From: Warburgia ugandensis
Taxonomy: Eukaryota; Streptophyta; Magnoliopsida; Canellales; Canellaceae
Assembly (NCBI GenBank): GCA_035236585.1
Contig: CP141126.1
Span: forward strand, 66,875,414 to 66,939,413
Direction: 5' to 3'
Length of the DNA: 64,000 bases
Shown here in pieces: positions 26,151-38,500 of this stretch (position 1 is the first letter of the stretch; every line of letters begins with the position of its first letter). A program made the position numbers and the translations under genes. The notes under the pieces were generated by a model that was not told where the DNA came from, did no database searches, and saw only the letters and a program-made list of their open reading frames with translations.

Positions 26151-26579
26151 CCACCTTATAACTATCTCCACCTTCTAAATTTGTGTGTTTCCTTCTCTCC
26201 TTGGTTTCCACTTTTTCTTCTTAGAATGGAAAAATTCATATCTACAAGATTTTATTTCTTATTCCTATAGGCAACTCCATCTTGTATCATGGGCCCCATG
26301 CAACCTTTTGTTCCTTGATCGTGCTCTAGTCCATTGATTCTATCCAAGTTATTCAATTTTCAATTTGGTTGATTTGCACCACACATAGCTCAATTAGATT
26401 CATCTTGACCATACTTTAATCCATAGCTTAGCTCTTAATGATTGTTTGACTATTAAATCTTGCAAATTAATGGTTAGATGGAATTAAAATTAAAATTAAG
26501 CTAAAAATTACAAATTTAATTGGTTAGATAATCTAATTAAATGCTAAATCAATGGTATTTTTACCAAAATTAAACATTT

Positions 26580-28370
26580 AACCACCCCCCAACCAGAATT
26601 TTGCAAGTCTCGAGCAAAACATGCTAAAAACCAAATTCCAAAAATTATTTTATAGTCAACTCCACTTTTTCTTTAGAGAATTATCTTTAATAAATCTATC
26701 AACTGTAGCATACTAATAAAAATGAATGACGAATTCAAAATCCTACCCATATGCTAAAAGTATTTCAATTAAGCTCAGATCTCAAAGTGAGTGTGTGTGT
26801 GTGTGTAGTCTACATATAGAATAATCTTTATCTTTAAGTAGACTTCTAACTTTTGAACTCCATCTGAAATATATTTTGACCTCAATCATCACTAATAACC
26901 ATACATTCAAAAAGAAAATCTCTCAAATATAGGTTTAAATCATATCTCTCTTTTAAATAAGCGAGCAGAGTCATTAAAAACAAATTTATCTCACATATAG
27001 TTATGAAGAATAGGAGTTACTAAGGAATTTAATTTTTTATCCCTTAAGAAAGGATTCCATTACCTTTCAATATTTAGAAATACTACTCTTTTAGATTCTA
27101 TATTTTCATGTCTTCATCAAGACTATATTCATTCAAGAATCAATAGGTCTTCAACTGAGACGAAGTATAGGCTGAGGATAGGGCACCAACGAAAGGGTAT
27201 AAAGGGTATTCAAAATTTCTTTAAAAAATAAGTAGAAGTCTTTTAAAGTTGTCAATTCTTCTTTAACTTTCTTACCTAAAGTGAATATTTCATTTTCCAC
27301 TTTTTTTTTTTTTTGCATTCTTGAAACTTTTTTTCAATGCTTTTTGTTTCTTTTCAACACTTTTGAATCACTTTGAAGAGAATTTCTTTTCTTGATATTC
27401 ACTTTTCCCTTTTTATTGAAACTAAAATGTATATCTTCATTGATCTCTAACTTACTTTTTAAATAAAATATGTAATGGATAATTTATACTAGGTTAATAT
27501 AGGTGAAAGTAATTTGGTTGAGAAAAGAAAATGCTTACATAAAAGGCTCAATTTGGCTAACTAGTGGTAAAAATAATCTTTCGGTAGGCTTTATGTCTCC
27601 AGGTAAATGAGGAGGATGGCCTAAATCATTTTCTAGATTTCCTACAATCTATCAAATCTAATGAGCATCTAGAATTTTAAAGATAATATTCTAATAATTT
27701 AGGTAATTAGCCAAATTTAAAATTGATAGGACCAAATATACCTTAATAATGCTGAAGAAAATTAGGAACATTTATAACCTTCAAAAGGATGAATGGCTCT
27801 AAAACTACTTACGTTATAGGTCTCCACTGAATTTGTTCAAGATCTCTGAGTTATAGCTACTTATCAATTTAGACTGTGTATATGCAACTGCGTGTACGAA
27901 TGTGGTATGAGACTTTGCTTTCATGGAATACTTTAGAAAATGAGTAAAATTATAAATTAATCATATTCAATTCCATTAATAAGCTAAACATATTTTGAAT
28001 ATACTTCAGGAAATCCAATTGTCATCATTGTGAAGGAATTGACCTATAAATTTTCATTCTTTTTAGCAAATTTTCAATCTTTTTTTTTAATTAAGAGAGA
28101 AAAGACTAACAAAAACTAGGATTTACTAGAATTCTACACCCCCAACCTAAAAGAAACATTGTCCTCAATGTTTAAAAAGTAGGACAATGATACTTTATTG
28201 AGAAATGAAGAAATGGGAGATGTAGAAATAAAAAGTTTTGGAAAACTATGGTACATTATTATTACAAATGAAAAAAAATTTAGAGGAAAAAAAAATTATT
28301 GAGTTCAAAACTTCCTTGGGTTGTCCCATACGAAATGAGCAGGATAGGCCTTTAAAAAGGAAAGGAAAGT
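26580..28370 (-). other. Tat-2 non-coding interior between gag and 3' LTR
   Basis: AT-rich, without protein-like frames, and matching 7,769-9,764 of Tat-1 in the same order. It contains a short GT tract at about 26,790-26,806. The plus-strand phrase around 28,137-28,175 (CACCCCCAACC followed by CATTGTCCTCAATG) is the reverse complement of a phrase commonly found just downstream of gag in plant Tat/Athila-like elements, as I recall it. Confidence 0.5.
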
Positions 28371-28379
28371 GCATTTATC

Positions 28380-30190
28380 TTGCAATTTCATAATTTTCAT
28401 TTTATCAAACGGCAAGATAAATATATCTCCAGACTACTTCTCATAATTAGAGATAATATTCATAGCTTGATGCAACCTTTGAGGAAATGGAATAAGGATG
28501 TCACATTTCTTAGTGGGTGGGACATTTTCCTTATCAACAAATTTATTAATTTTCCAATAGGTTTCAGTACTATCTTAGTCTTTTTAGGACCAAATTTCTC
28601 AATTATTGTACTATTATGAAGAATGATAATTGCCTTTGTTTGTTTCAAGTTTGTAACTAAAGAATGAATTTGGCCTACCACATCCAACTCATCAGAGTTT
28701 TCATTTGGTGGGATAGGACATTCTCCTTTGTCAATGATTTGCAATATTTGGGACATCATGTCCTTAATTCAATCATGGATTCTGTGTTCTCTTTTAATTG
28801 GGCTTTAATTTAAGCAATTTTCTTCTCTTGGTATTGCATGACCTGATGAAAGTTTTCCTCCACTTTCCTATTAGGTGGAGGAAGGTGAGGTCTAGGAGTA
28901 AGTGATCCATGTTTTTGGTGATAGGGTTGGTATTGGGCCTTATATTAGACATTAGCATTATATTTATTTCTTCAACTGAAATAGGATGATTACTCCAATT
29001 AGAATTATATGTCTCTAAAGATGAGAAAAAAATTTCCTCATAAGAATTTGTTTGTTCATGGATCACATCTTGAAATGTAGGAGCAATGGGACATTCTTGA
29101 GTGGGGTGTGTATTACTTTCGCAAATATCACACACTTGTTCAACTTTGTTAGAGGAAAATTTTCCCATTTCCATGGCCTACACCCTTCTAGCTAGGGATG
29201 TATCTTAGTATTCATATCATCCTTTTCAGTCATAGCATGTATTCCTCCCCTAACAGATGTGGTGGTGGAATTAGGCTTGTTTGGGTAAACTACCTTTTTT
29301 TTTTAATTAACCTAAGTTTGTGCACTCTCTACCAACCATTCCAAATACTCCTATGCCTCTTCAGGTTGCTTGTATAAGAAATTTCCATTGCACATCATTT
29401 CAATAAATTGGCCCATATCAGAATTAAGTCCTTCATAAAAGAAGCTAATGATACCACAAAGTTCGTATCCATGATGTAAACAAGTTAACAATAATTCCTT
29501 GAATCTTTCCTAGCATTGATATAAATTTTCTTTATCCTTCTAAGTAAAATTCACTATATTTCAGTAGAGAGCATTTGTCTTATATATAGGAAAGAACTTA
29601 TTCAAGAACTTCATAGTCATTTCTTGCCATGTTCATATGAAAGCTACTAGCAATGAATGAAACCACATCTTAGCCTTTTCCTTTAAAGAAAAAGAAAATA
29701 GTTTAAGTATTACCATATCTAATTCAACGTTTTATGTATGTTGGGTCATATACACTTCATCAAAAAATTTTAACTCTCACTATCAAACCCATAAAATTTA
29801 GGAAGTAATTGAATTCCTCCCTCCTTTAATTCAATCATACCAACATATGGAGGTAAAAGTTTACATGAAAGTGTGCTGGCATAATTAGGCTATAAATAGT
29901 CTCTTAGTGTTTACCCACGAGGATTTTGGTTATGCCAATTATCCTCATGTGTTCTAAGTTTGTCCCTTTACCTATTTCCATGTGGTTGAAAATGATTCCT
30001 CCATGGATGTATATTATCATTAAATAGAGGTGGAGGATCATTAGCATCACAGAGAGGATTACTTGTCTATGAGGAAACATTGTCATTATCCTAGATGAAA
30101 GGTGGTTCACCATCATTAAGGAGGGGATTATTTCTCCATGGTAAAATATCTTCTCTGTTAATGCTAGATTGTAAATTACCCTTTTGATTA
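28380..30190 (-). pseudogene. Tat-2 gag remains with CCHC zinc knuckle
   Basis: The minus strand carries retrotransposon gag sequence. The clearest part, at 28,794-29,174, contains the zinc knuckle CDICESNTHPTQECP at 29,091-29,132, spaced CX2CX4HX4C as in Tat/Athila gag. Further along the strand toward 29,440, a frame reads like the gag core of this lineage (FFYEGLNSDMGQFIEMMCNG), and repeats rich in Trp/His/Asn follow near 29,900-30,110. Gag proteins build the particle and bind the RNA. This copy is broken several times. No protease or reverse transcriptase of the same element follows it. Confidence 0.7.
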
Positions 30191-30222
30191 GTGTGTGGAT
30201 TTTTCATCAAATGCAACTGAGC

Positions 30223-30225
<3 letters not shown>

Positions 30226-30305
<80 letters not shown>
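30226..30305 (+). repeat. (CT)n microsatellite followed by short (GT)n
   Basis: About 40 CT units, then TTTTGTGTGTGTGTGT up to about 30,323. It lies near the gag/leader boundary of Tat-2. The open frame across it is an artefact. Confidence 0.97.
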
Positions 30306-30307
<2 letters not shown>

Positions 30308-30309
30308 TT

Positions 30310-31097
30310 TGTGTGTGTGTGTATTTATTTATTTTTTTGGAATAGGGAAAACTAACCTACATGTTGCAACCGAAATCCCTAGAATGATGCACAAACAAAG
30401 GGCACAATCAAATAATCCTTGAGGCTAACAAGCAATAATATTTTGATTTTTTTAAATTTGTGTGGGGACAATGCTTTTAGATTAGCCTAATCTAGTGCTC
30501 CTCATCTCTTTCAAATTTGACTACTGCTTACTAATTAAGTTTTGCTCTAAAATGATTAATACAATCCTCATGCTAGAGGCATTTAGACTTCAACTGACAT
30601 CAATAGAAAGCATGGGAAAATTACTTGGTTTTTAAGACACCCACCATAGCCATAGTGCTCAAAAGCCACTAAAGTGATAATAGATTACATCCTATTAAGA
30701 GGGCCCTATGAGCAATTGATGGCCTCTATAGGTCTCTTATAATTAATTTGAGAGGTAGGGTTGTGTGCTTGTAGTGATTATCCTAGGTGGGCCAAGAGGT
30801 GGGGAAGAAATGCACCCTTGATCTTGTGGGGTCATGTGCCCTTACTAATTAATTTCCACACTCCATGGCATATATAAATCACCTTAAAGTAATAACTGTG
30901 CATTAAGAATGCAATTGGAAACAATAAACTAATGCAAACCCTAAAGTGCAACAATTGTAAAATATGTTATCTATATGCAATTATACTACTAAATAATGCA
31001 AAATTATTCTAAATGCAAGCACCTTATCCCACACTTGATCTATTTTAATACAACCCTTTTAAAATTTGAATTAAAATTACAAGTTATAATGTGTCTC
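30310..31097 (-). other. Tat-2 leader, outer part cut off by element F
   Basis: Aligns with the Tat-1 leader (30,540-30,660 with 14,270-14,400; 30,790-30,900 with 14,540-14,640). The leader stops at 31,097, where F is inserted, and resumes at 43,875-43,880 with ACTACAAGATTCATTCAAG, matching 15,045-15,065 of Tat-1. This continuity proves that F is an insertion. Confidence 0.65.
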
Positions 31098-34000
31098 TGA
31101 AATATCCTCAAATTTTATATTTAATTTTTAATAATAAAGTAAATTCATAAAATTATAATTTTTTAAAATTAAATAGAGGATTAAAACATCAAGAATTGAA
31201 TTGTACTTGAAAAATGGAATCCAACGATAGTAAAAAAGCCCAAATAGGAATTTGGGCAAAAAATTTACCCAAGTATTTCACAAAGGCCAAAATTGTCATT
31301 TTTCAAGTGGACCCCATAGTATGCGGCTCCTAGCATCTAGAAAAATAAAAATTGGATTACAAGCATGCTAATTACGTGAGAAATCAGGCTTATCTCACCT
31401 TAATCATATTAGGGCAAAAACCCCTCTTTCCTAAACACTTCTCCTCTGATTTTTCCCTTTTTCCTTGATCAAACATGATCAAATCTAATTGAGCTCAATA
31501 TCATAGAAGGATCACACTTTCATCCATGGAGTTGCAGCAACGGATCGCCTAAAGAGCATCACAATCATGCCTTTCCCTCCATCTCTCATTCTCGGGTAAA
31601 ACCATCAAGATCGGGTTTTTCACCAATCTAAGAGGTATGATTTATTTTTTTTCTTCAGTTTCCCTTTCATTAGCTTTCCTTTACTTCCTTTTATTGTTCC
31701 CAATACTTAAATCAAAGATTTCATAAGGTTAGCATTTGAATCTATGAAAAATCTAGATATAGTAGAAAACCCATCTCAAAGATACCTCTTATGGATAATT
31801 TGAATCGTCCATTAGATTTAGGGACCCTCAAAACCTTAGGAATGGTGAAAATAGATAAAAAATTAGATCATCTGGGACTCTGATCGAACAAAAATAGTGT
31901 GCAATTGTCTCGATGATGTTGACATGAAATTAATATTAGAATCTTGATTTGATCACATCTAGTGAGATCAAATCTTAAAAAGTCATCCAATATTGATCAG
32001 GGGATGGTAAGGCCTTATAACTTGGACAATTAGATGATCCAAGGGATGAATTAATAGATCTAAAGACCAGTTCATGTGTATTCACCCTAAAAATTGATCT
32101 AAACCATTGATCAGGTGTAGGATTTTGGAAATTGACCATCAAAGAGAGATCAGACCATTAGATCAAGACATAAATTATAGATAGACATTGGAATGAGTAG
32201 ATGAACATGAAATTCAACTAAATTGTGATAATTAAAGTTAGAATTAATGATTTAATCATAGATAGAGGCTTTAAAGAATGATCCACCAGTTGTATTGTTA
32301 CGATTCCATTGAGATGGAATGAAATAAACCTTGTGTGAGTAGGAGACATTAAATTGGTAAATTACAACTTTGATCAATGATCTAATGAAGTAGATGAGTA
32401 TTGAATGTTATGAAAATTAATTCAATAAAGGTAAATTAGACAATCTAGACTGTTGATCTAGATTAAAAGCTAGATCAGGGGATCATTATACAAATTAATA
32501 TATAAATGAACACAACTTAAGAGAAAAACTTAATGGATTTCATTGAGGTAAATAAATGAATCAAAATAGTATCATGTTACTGACAGGTACATCAGAGCAT
32601 GCAAGCTAAGGGGATTACACACCTAATTTGGTTGTCCCTTGATTAAGGTAGGTGAAGACATTTAATGTTTAATATTGTTTTTCTAAAATCTCACACTATC
32701 ATAGCATTTTGATTAACTGGGGTTGTTTGCAATATGGTTTCTTATGTGTACTCATGATTCTTAATTTACTATGCTATGATTTGATATGAGTTTCTAATAA
32801 CACATTAAATGGATTTTTTTGATCAATCTATTTTATAGTATTGATACCTAAGGATCTTATATATGAATTTTAAACATCACTTCTTTATTGCATCACTTAG
32901 ATTGGATGATTTTCAATAAAATTGGTGGTGGAGGCTTGGTGGCTAGTCCTTGAGTGGCTAACCCTAAGATGAGGGGGTTGCCTTGGGATGGTGAGCCACA
33001 AGTGCTCTTGGTTTTATAAGATACGTGATTTTCATATTTTATGATTCGTGACAGGTGCTTTTTCCTATGGATGTCATGCTAAGAGGGATTAAGGCCAGCC
33101 ACCCATCCTCTGAATTTATGAGATTATAGACACCTTCCTATAGATGGCATGTAGTAGGGGTTGGTATCATGGGTAATCCTCACCGATAGTCTAGTCCCAC
33201 CCATGTGGAAGGACGAAGAGTCTCCCATTACAATGTCTACAGGGAGTGGCAGTTGGTAGACCTAGGAGCCTAGTTACCACTGCAGTATGACGATCCATAC
33301 TCATGTTCTATGTGTATGCATGATGAACATTAATATATTATTGTGGCCCTAGGTATGACAATACTCAGAGGAGTGGTATGAGTACTCATGCCTTGTTGTA
33401 CGAGTGTGTGTGACACTCGTGGGACCCACTTATCTTAGGTTCCCTACCTTTTAACATTGTGTTCATATGACATTTTACCAGATCATGCCTTACATCCATG
33501 AGATCCATGTCTTATTGCATATGATGTTTTGCTACTCATATTAACATGATTTATGACATTTTTATTTCATGGACATTATGATTTACACTTATATTAGCTC
33601 TTAATGTCCGATTATACTTTTCATGCCATAATTATGATTACATTAAATGTCTATGTACCTACACAAGCAATAGCTTGCTGAGGCATTGCTTTGTTTTGTA
33701 ATGTCTCAAATACTAAGTGAGGCAGCAGGAAAGGCAAAAGCATGGAAGGACAGTGATAGCATTGGGGACCATCCTTAGCTTTTCTTGGTAGATAATTTGA
33801 AGTGAGTGACTAAATAGACTTCATTTAGGTTCATCTTTATGGGATGTACATATACATGATTAAGTTCAATTATGATACTTATATATTGTGGACACACTAC
33901 TGAGTATGATGGAAACTTATGATGGATAGACCTTGGGGCCATGTTATTATGTTTTCTTGACACTAGTTGTTTATAATGAAGCCGCCTTTGGTTTTGAGTT

Positions 34001-34210
34001 TGGATTTGGTTTAAATTTCTTGCAACTATATATTATACTTAAATTTGTATTAGTGTTGTTTTTGGGAATGGTATAATGCTTGGGGTTTTTGAAAAGAATG
34101 TTTTGATATATTTAGTAAATAAAAGTTTTTTAGAACAAGCATCCCTACTATATTTATTATTACTACATTTATTAGTATACAAAAATATCAGAAAAACCCG
34201 ACGTGTTACA
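31098..34210 (+). repeat. 5' LTR of element F
   Basis: Starts TGAAATATCCTC and ends GTGTTACA. It matches 40,370-43,874 along its length and is about 390 bp shorter. It carries the LTR phrase around 33,085-33,125 (GCCACCCATCCTCTGAATTT) that is related to stretches in the other chromovirus LTRs here. No protein is encoded. Confidence 0.85.
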
Positions 34211-34212
34211 GT

Positions 34213-34225
34213 TGGTATCAAAGCC
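34213..34225 (+). other. Primer-binding site, initiator Met tRNA type
   Basis: TGGTATCAAAGCC begins two bases after the 5' LTR and is close to the standard TGGTATCAGAGC of plant Ty3/gypsy elements primed by initiator methionine tRNA. Confidence 0.85.
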
Positions 34226-34349
34226 CAGTCTATTCCATCATAATCATTACAATGGTCCACTTATATGTATATGACAATTCATGAATCATTGATGAAGGAG
34301 AACTAAGAGGGGAGAACTTACGCTTAGTGATACTTGAATTCCTGACAAA

Positions 34350-35470
34350 TGCCTCCTCATAGAAGGATAAGGTCCACACCTACTACACGAGTTGCCCCTC
34401 CTACTAAGTTCCCTGGGCAAGGGGATTGTGAGACTAATTTGGTGAATAGTGTGATGCAAGGTTTAATACCACTCATATAGTAGCAGATTAGGACTGTAGT
34501 GCAAATTGTGAACCCAACACCCATGATGACGCTTCCAGTGGCGCCAGTAGATTCATCTGTCTAGTCGATCCACCAGGTGCAAGCACCACCAGCACCTAAA
34601 ACTACTAAGGGTGATGCTTCATGGAAATCTAGCAAGACAAATAAATTGTTAGAGAGATTTTAGAAGATGGTACCACCCTTCTATAGAGACCGTGACACTG
34701 AGAAGGTAGAGGGATGGTTGTTCAAGGTAGAGAGAACATTTGACGCTATGAAGGTTCTAGGTGAGGATCAAGTTTGAGTAGCTACCTACCTACTAAAGGG
34801 CTAGGTAGGTTCTTAGTGTCAAACTTTTATGCATACACATTCATCCTCTATAAAGAGATCACTTGGGAGTCCTTTAAGCTGGCTTTCAATGACCAATATT
34901 TCTTGCCATATGCCTTGTGGTCATTGAAGAAAGAGTTTGCCACCCTGGAGCAAAAAGATATGATGGTTCAGTAGTACTTGAACTAATTCACTAGACTATG
35001 GAGATTTTCTCCTAACGCTCTTTTCTCGGAGGCCACGAATAGATTTGTGGATGGGTTGACACCCTGGCTAAGGACATGAGTGATTCCTTCACTACCTACG
35101 ACTATACAAGATGCTACTAACATGGCCTCCATGCTTGAGAAGGATTCTCTTTGAACTAGAGGAAGCTCATATTAGCATGGTAAGGGCAAGAGGCCTTTTG
35201 GTACTATACAGTCACAAAGAACTTTAGTTCATTAGTGGCAAGCTAGGGCCTAGGAGGGATGTAGATAAGAAATGTGACATGCAAGGGTTGGCACCCTAAG
35301 TGAACATGTAACAGGCCTAACAAAAACAACAACACCAGCGACAACCCCAGCAGTAGTGATAGTAGCAACCACCATTTCAGAGACAACCATTTAAGTGTTA
35401 TGGCTATGGGAGGGTAGCACATTTTATTAGAGAGTGTCCTAAGGGACAGAAGGAAAAGCAGGTTGAGACG
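34350..35470 (+). pseudogene. Element F gag remains
   Basis: The stretch at 34,774-34,974 has the gag core pattern ITWESFKLAFNDQYF followed by KEFATLEQKDMMVQ, as in Retrotrans_gag proteins of chromoviruses. A zinc-knuckle-like part, CYGYGRVAHFIRECP, lies near 35,395-35,445, after a Gln-rich linker. The frame is broken in several places. Placement directly after the primer-binding site fits gag. Confidence 0.75.
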
Positions 35471-35519
35471 AGTGCAAAGATGGGGACTGTGTCACATAAA
35501 TAGGGGCGAATCTTTGCTA

Positions 35520-38500
35520 TCACATTGGAGCAGGCACAGGCCTCAAATTGGGTTGTTGAAGGTACTCTTCTAGTCTCAAACAGACATGCTAGGGCCCTTT
35601 TGATACATGGTACACCCATTATTTTATTTCATATGTTTTTGCATCTTACCTTAATGCATGTGTGCATAAATTGGCATTTGGATTGGTTATTTTTACTCTG
35701 GCAGGAGAGACTATAGAGGCTACTAAGTATCTTCAAGGGATACCAGTAGAGATATCGAGTATGAGGATGGACTTAGACCTCATTCTATTAGATATGGTTA
35801 ACTATAATGTCATATTAGGGATGGATTGGTAAGCTACATATTAGGCTACCATAGACTGTTATAAGAAACGGATTATTTTTAATGTACTTAAGCAACTAGT
35901 GATTATATTTCAGGATAGAAAGAGCATGGCTAGTGCATTTATCATCTTTGCTATGAGGGTGGTAAGGGGTTAAGCACTAGAATGCATAGCATTCCTCACT
36001 TATGTGATTGTTGAGGACAGCAGGTAGCCTTAGATTGAAGATATTGATGTTGTGCAAGAGTTTGCAGATGTCAAGTTATCACGATTGCTGCAGAGTAGAG
36101 AGATTAACTTTACCATTGATTTAGTACTATGTACATCGCCCATCACTGAGGCACCATATAGGATGGCTCCAGCAGAGCTGAGAGAGCTTAAGGTGCAGTT
36201 GCAGGAGTTACTTGATAAGGGCTTCATCAAGCCAAGTGGGTCTCCTTAAGGAGTACTAGTCCTCTTCATGAAGAAAAAAAGATGGATCGTTGAGGCTATG
36301 CATTGACTATCGGTTGTTGAACAGTGTCACTATGAAGAACCGATACCCGTTGCCTTGCATTAATGATTTATTCGATCAGCTCCAATCAGCACAAATGTTC
36401 TCTAAGATAGACATGAGATCAGAATACCACCAATTAAGGATTAGAGAAGAAGATATCTCGAAGGCTGCATTTAGGAGTCGTTGTTGTAATGACCCTAATT
36501 TTTGTAAATTGATAGAGAAAATCAATTTAGCTTGAATTTTCAAAAATTTTGGGCTAGACTATTACGTTATTGGAAATTCTCTTTTTATAGAGATTAAAAC
36601 ATAATTTAAAACTTAGAAATTATGAATGTACTTGAAAAACTGATCGAAATGACACTAAGTACATTCAATTCTGAGTTAAAATGAAAAATTCCTAATTTTC
36701 TTCATTTTTATAAATAAAAGGATACAATGGTAATTTTACCCATAACAAGATCTAATACATCAATATTTATAAAGTACTCAAAAATACAAATCCAATGCCA
36801 CTAAGTATGCTCAATTCCGAGTTTAGGAGAATAAAATGGATTTTTCTCCATAAAAGTTCAAAATGGTCCTTTCACACCCCCGTGGGGCCCAAAAACGAAT
36901 CCAATAGCCAAAAAGCATGTAATCAGTGGTCAAACCACTACTAGCTGCTTGTGGAGAAGGAGGTGGTAGTAAAGGATCCATGTTAATTTAATATTTAAAA
37001 GAATTGAAACATGATTATTACAAGTAATTATGAAAATTTCAAAAACATCTTCAAATACACCTCCAAAAATGTTCCTTAAGATTTTCATGAAATCATCTTA
37101 CTTACTCTAAAAAACAAGATATAGATTCCTTCCCAAAATTCCAAAACTCCCAAAAATCTCCCTTCTTGCATTTTCTCTCTCCTCTCTCTAATTGGAACAA
37201 GAGACCTAAATTCAATTAAGCACTTTGTTCCAAATTGAATCTCACAAATCCCACCATCCATAAATCTACAAAACCCCCATATCAATTTTAGGATCCGACA
37301 ATGCAATCAACAAAAAATCACAAAACTAGCAACTATCGGGCTATCTTATCATCAAAGGGTATTTATTTCAAATTGGGCTTCAAATATAAGTTCTTTCTCC
37401 AATCAGATAGGTGGGAATACTTCTTATACTATTTTTCATGGTTTGCATGATTTATCAACTTAGCATAAGATGGATATGATTATGTTTTGAGACATTAACT
37501 ATTTTTCACAGTTTTGACCATAGGTATATATATACGCAATATACCATATAAATGTGTAAGGATGTACATATATCACAAAGTAAAGAAATTGATTCCTGAG
37601 TATGTTACGAACTATGGGATTATGAAGTATTAGGATTATATTGTCAAATTATTATGTTTCTTGAATCCCCTACCAAGCATAGCTTACTAAGATATTGTAA
37701 ATGTTTCAATGTTTACAAATGTTTCAAAAACAGAGAAGGAGAATTAGGAGCTCAAGACTTAAGAAATTTGGAAGAATAATCAATCAGGGCATATCCCTTG
37801 AAGACATATATTTTTATTTTTATTTTAGAGCATTGTATTGTATTGAGAGTTTTTAATGTATGGTGAGGTTTGAAATTTGGATTATGCAACTTGGACAAGT
37901 ATTGTACTGATACCCAGGGTGTACTGTGGACCATTGGATAGATTCTGGAATTTAATAAAAATATATTTCTTTAATATAATTTTATCTTGTACAAAATTCT
38001 ACTTATATTATGTATGAAGTGATGACTTGGGTTTTTGAAAACAAGTTTTAAAGAAAAAAATTCTGTTGCTTTGTTTTATGAAAATTTTTTACTACTAAGG
38101 GCACCTTGCATTTGAAAAGTATATTACAGAATGTGTTACAAAAACCTGAGGCGTTACAATTGTGGCCACTACGAGTTTTTGGTGATGCCTTTCAGATTGA
38201 CCAATGCATCAGTAGTGTTCATGGACCTAATGAACCTGGTCTTTTGAGCTTACTTAGATAAGTTCATGATCGTCTTTGTCAATAACATCCTAATCTACTC
38301 GTCTAGCCACGAGACACACAAGGAACACCTCTACATGGTGCTAGACACACTTTGCCAACATCACTTGGATGTAAAATTTAGTAAATTTGATTTTTGGTTG
38401 GAGAAAGTGTAGTTTTTATGCCACTCAATTTCAAAGGATGGAGTGGGGTTATAGACTCAACCACAGTGGAGGCTGTGTTACATTGGGAGAGACCCATGAC

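Larger units (their letters stand above)
21900..26579 (-). repeat. 3' LTR of Tat-2 (family C), split by D2
   Basis: Recognised by matching the LTR at 44,560-45,318 on both sides of the D2 insertion: 22,020-22,140 matches 44,560-44,660, and 25,620-26,579 matches 44,700-45,318. On the minus strand it starts TGGTTAAATGTTTAATTTTG at 26,579, next to the C-rich plus-strand stretch that marks the polypurine tract. Its left end is not clear. Confidence 0.6.

Noticed and set aside
34213-34225. tRNA gene near the methionine-tRNA-like sequence
   Set aside because: Only the short primer-binding complement is present, directly after an LTR. No cloverleaf can be drawn.
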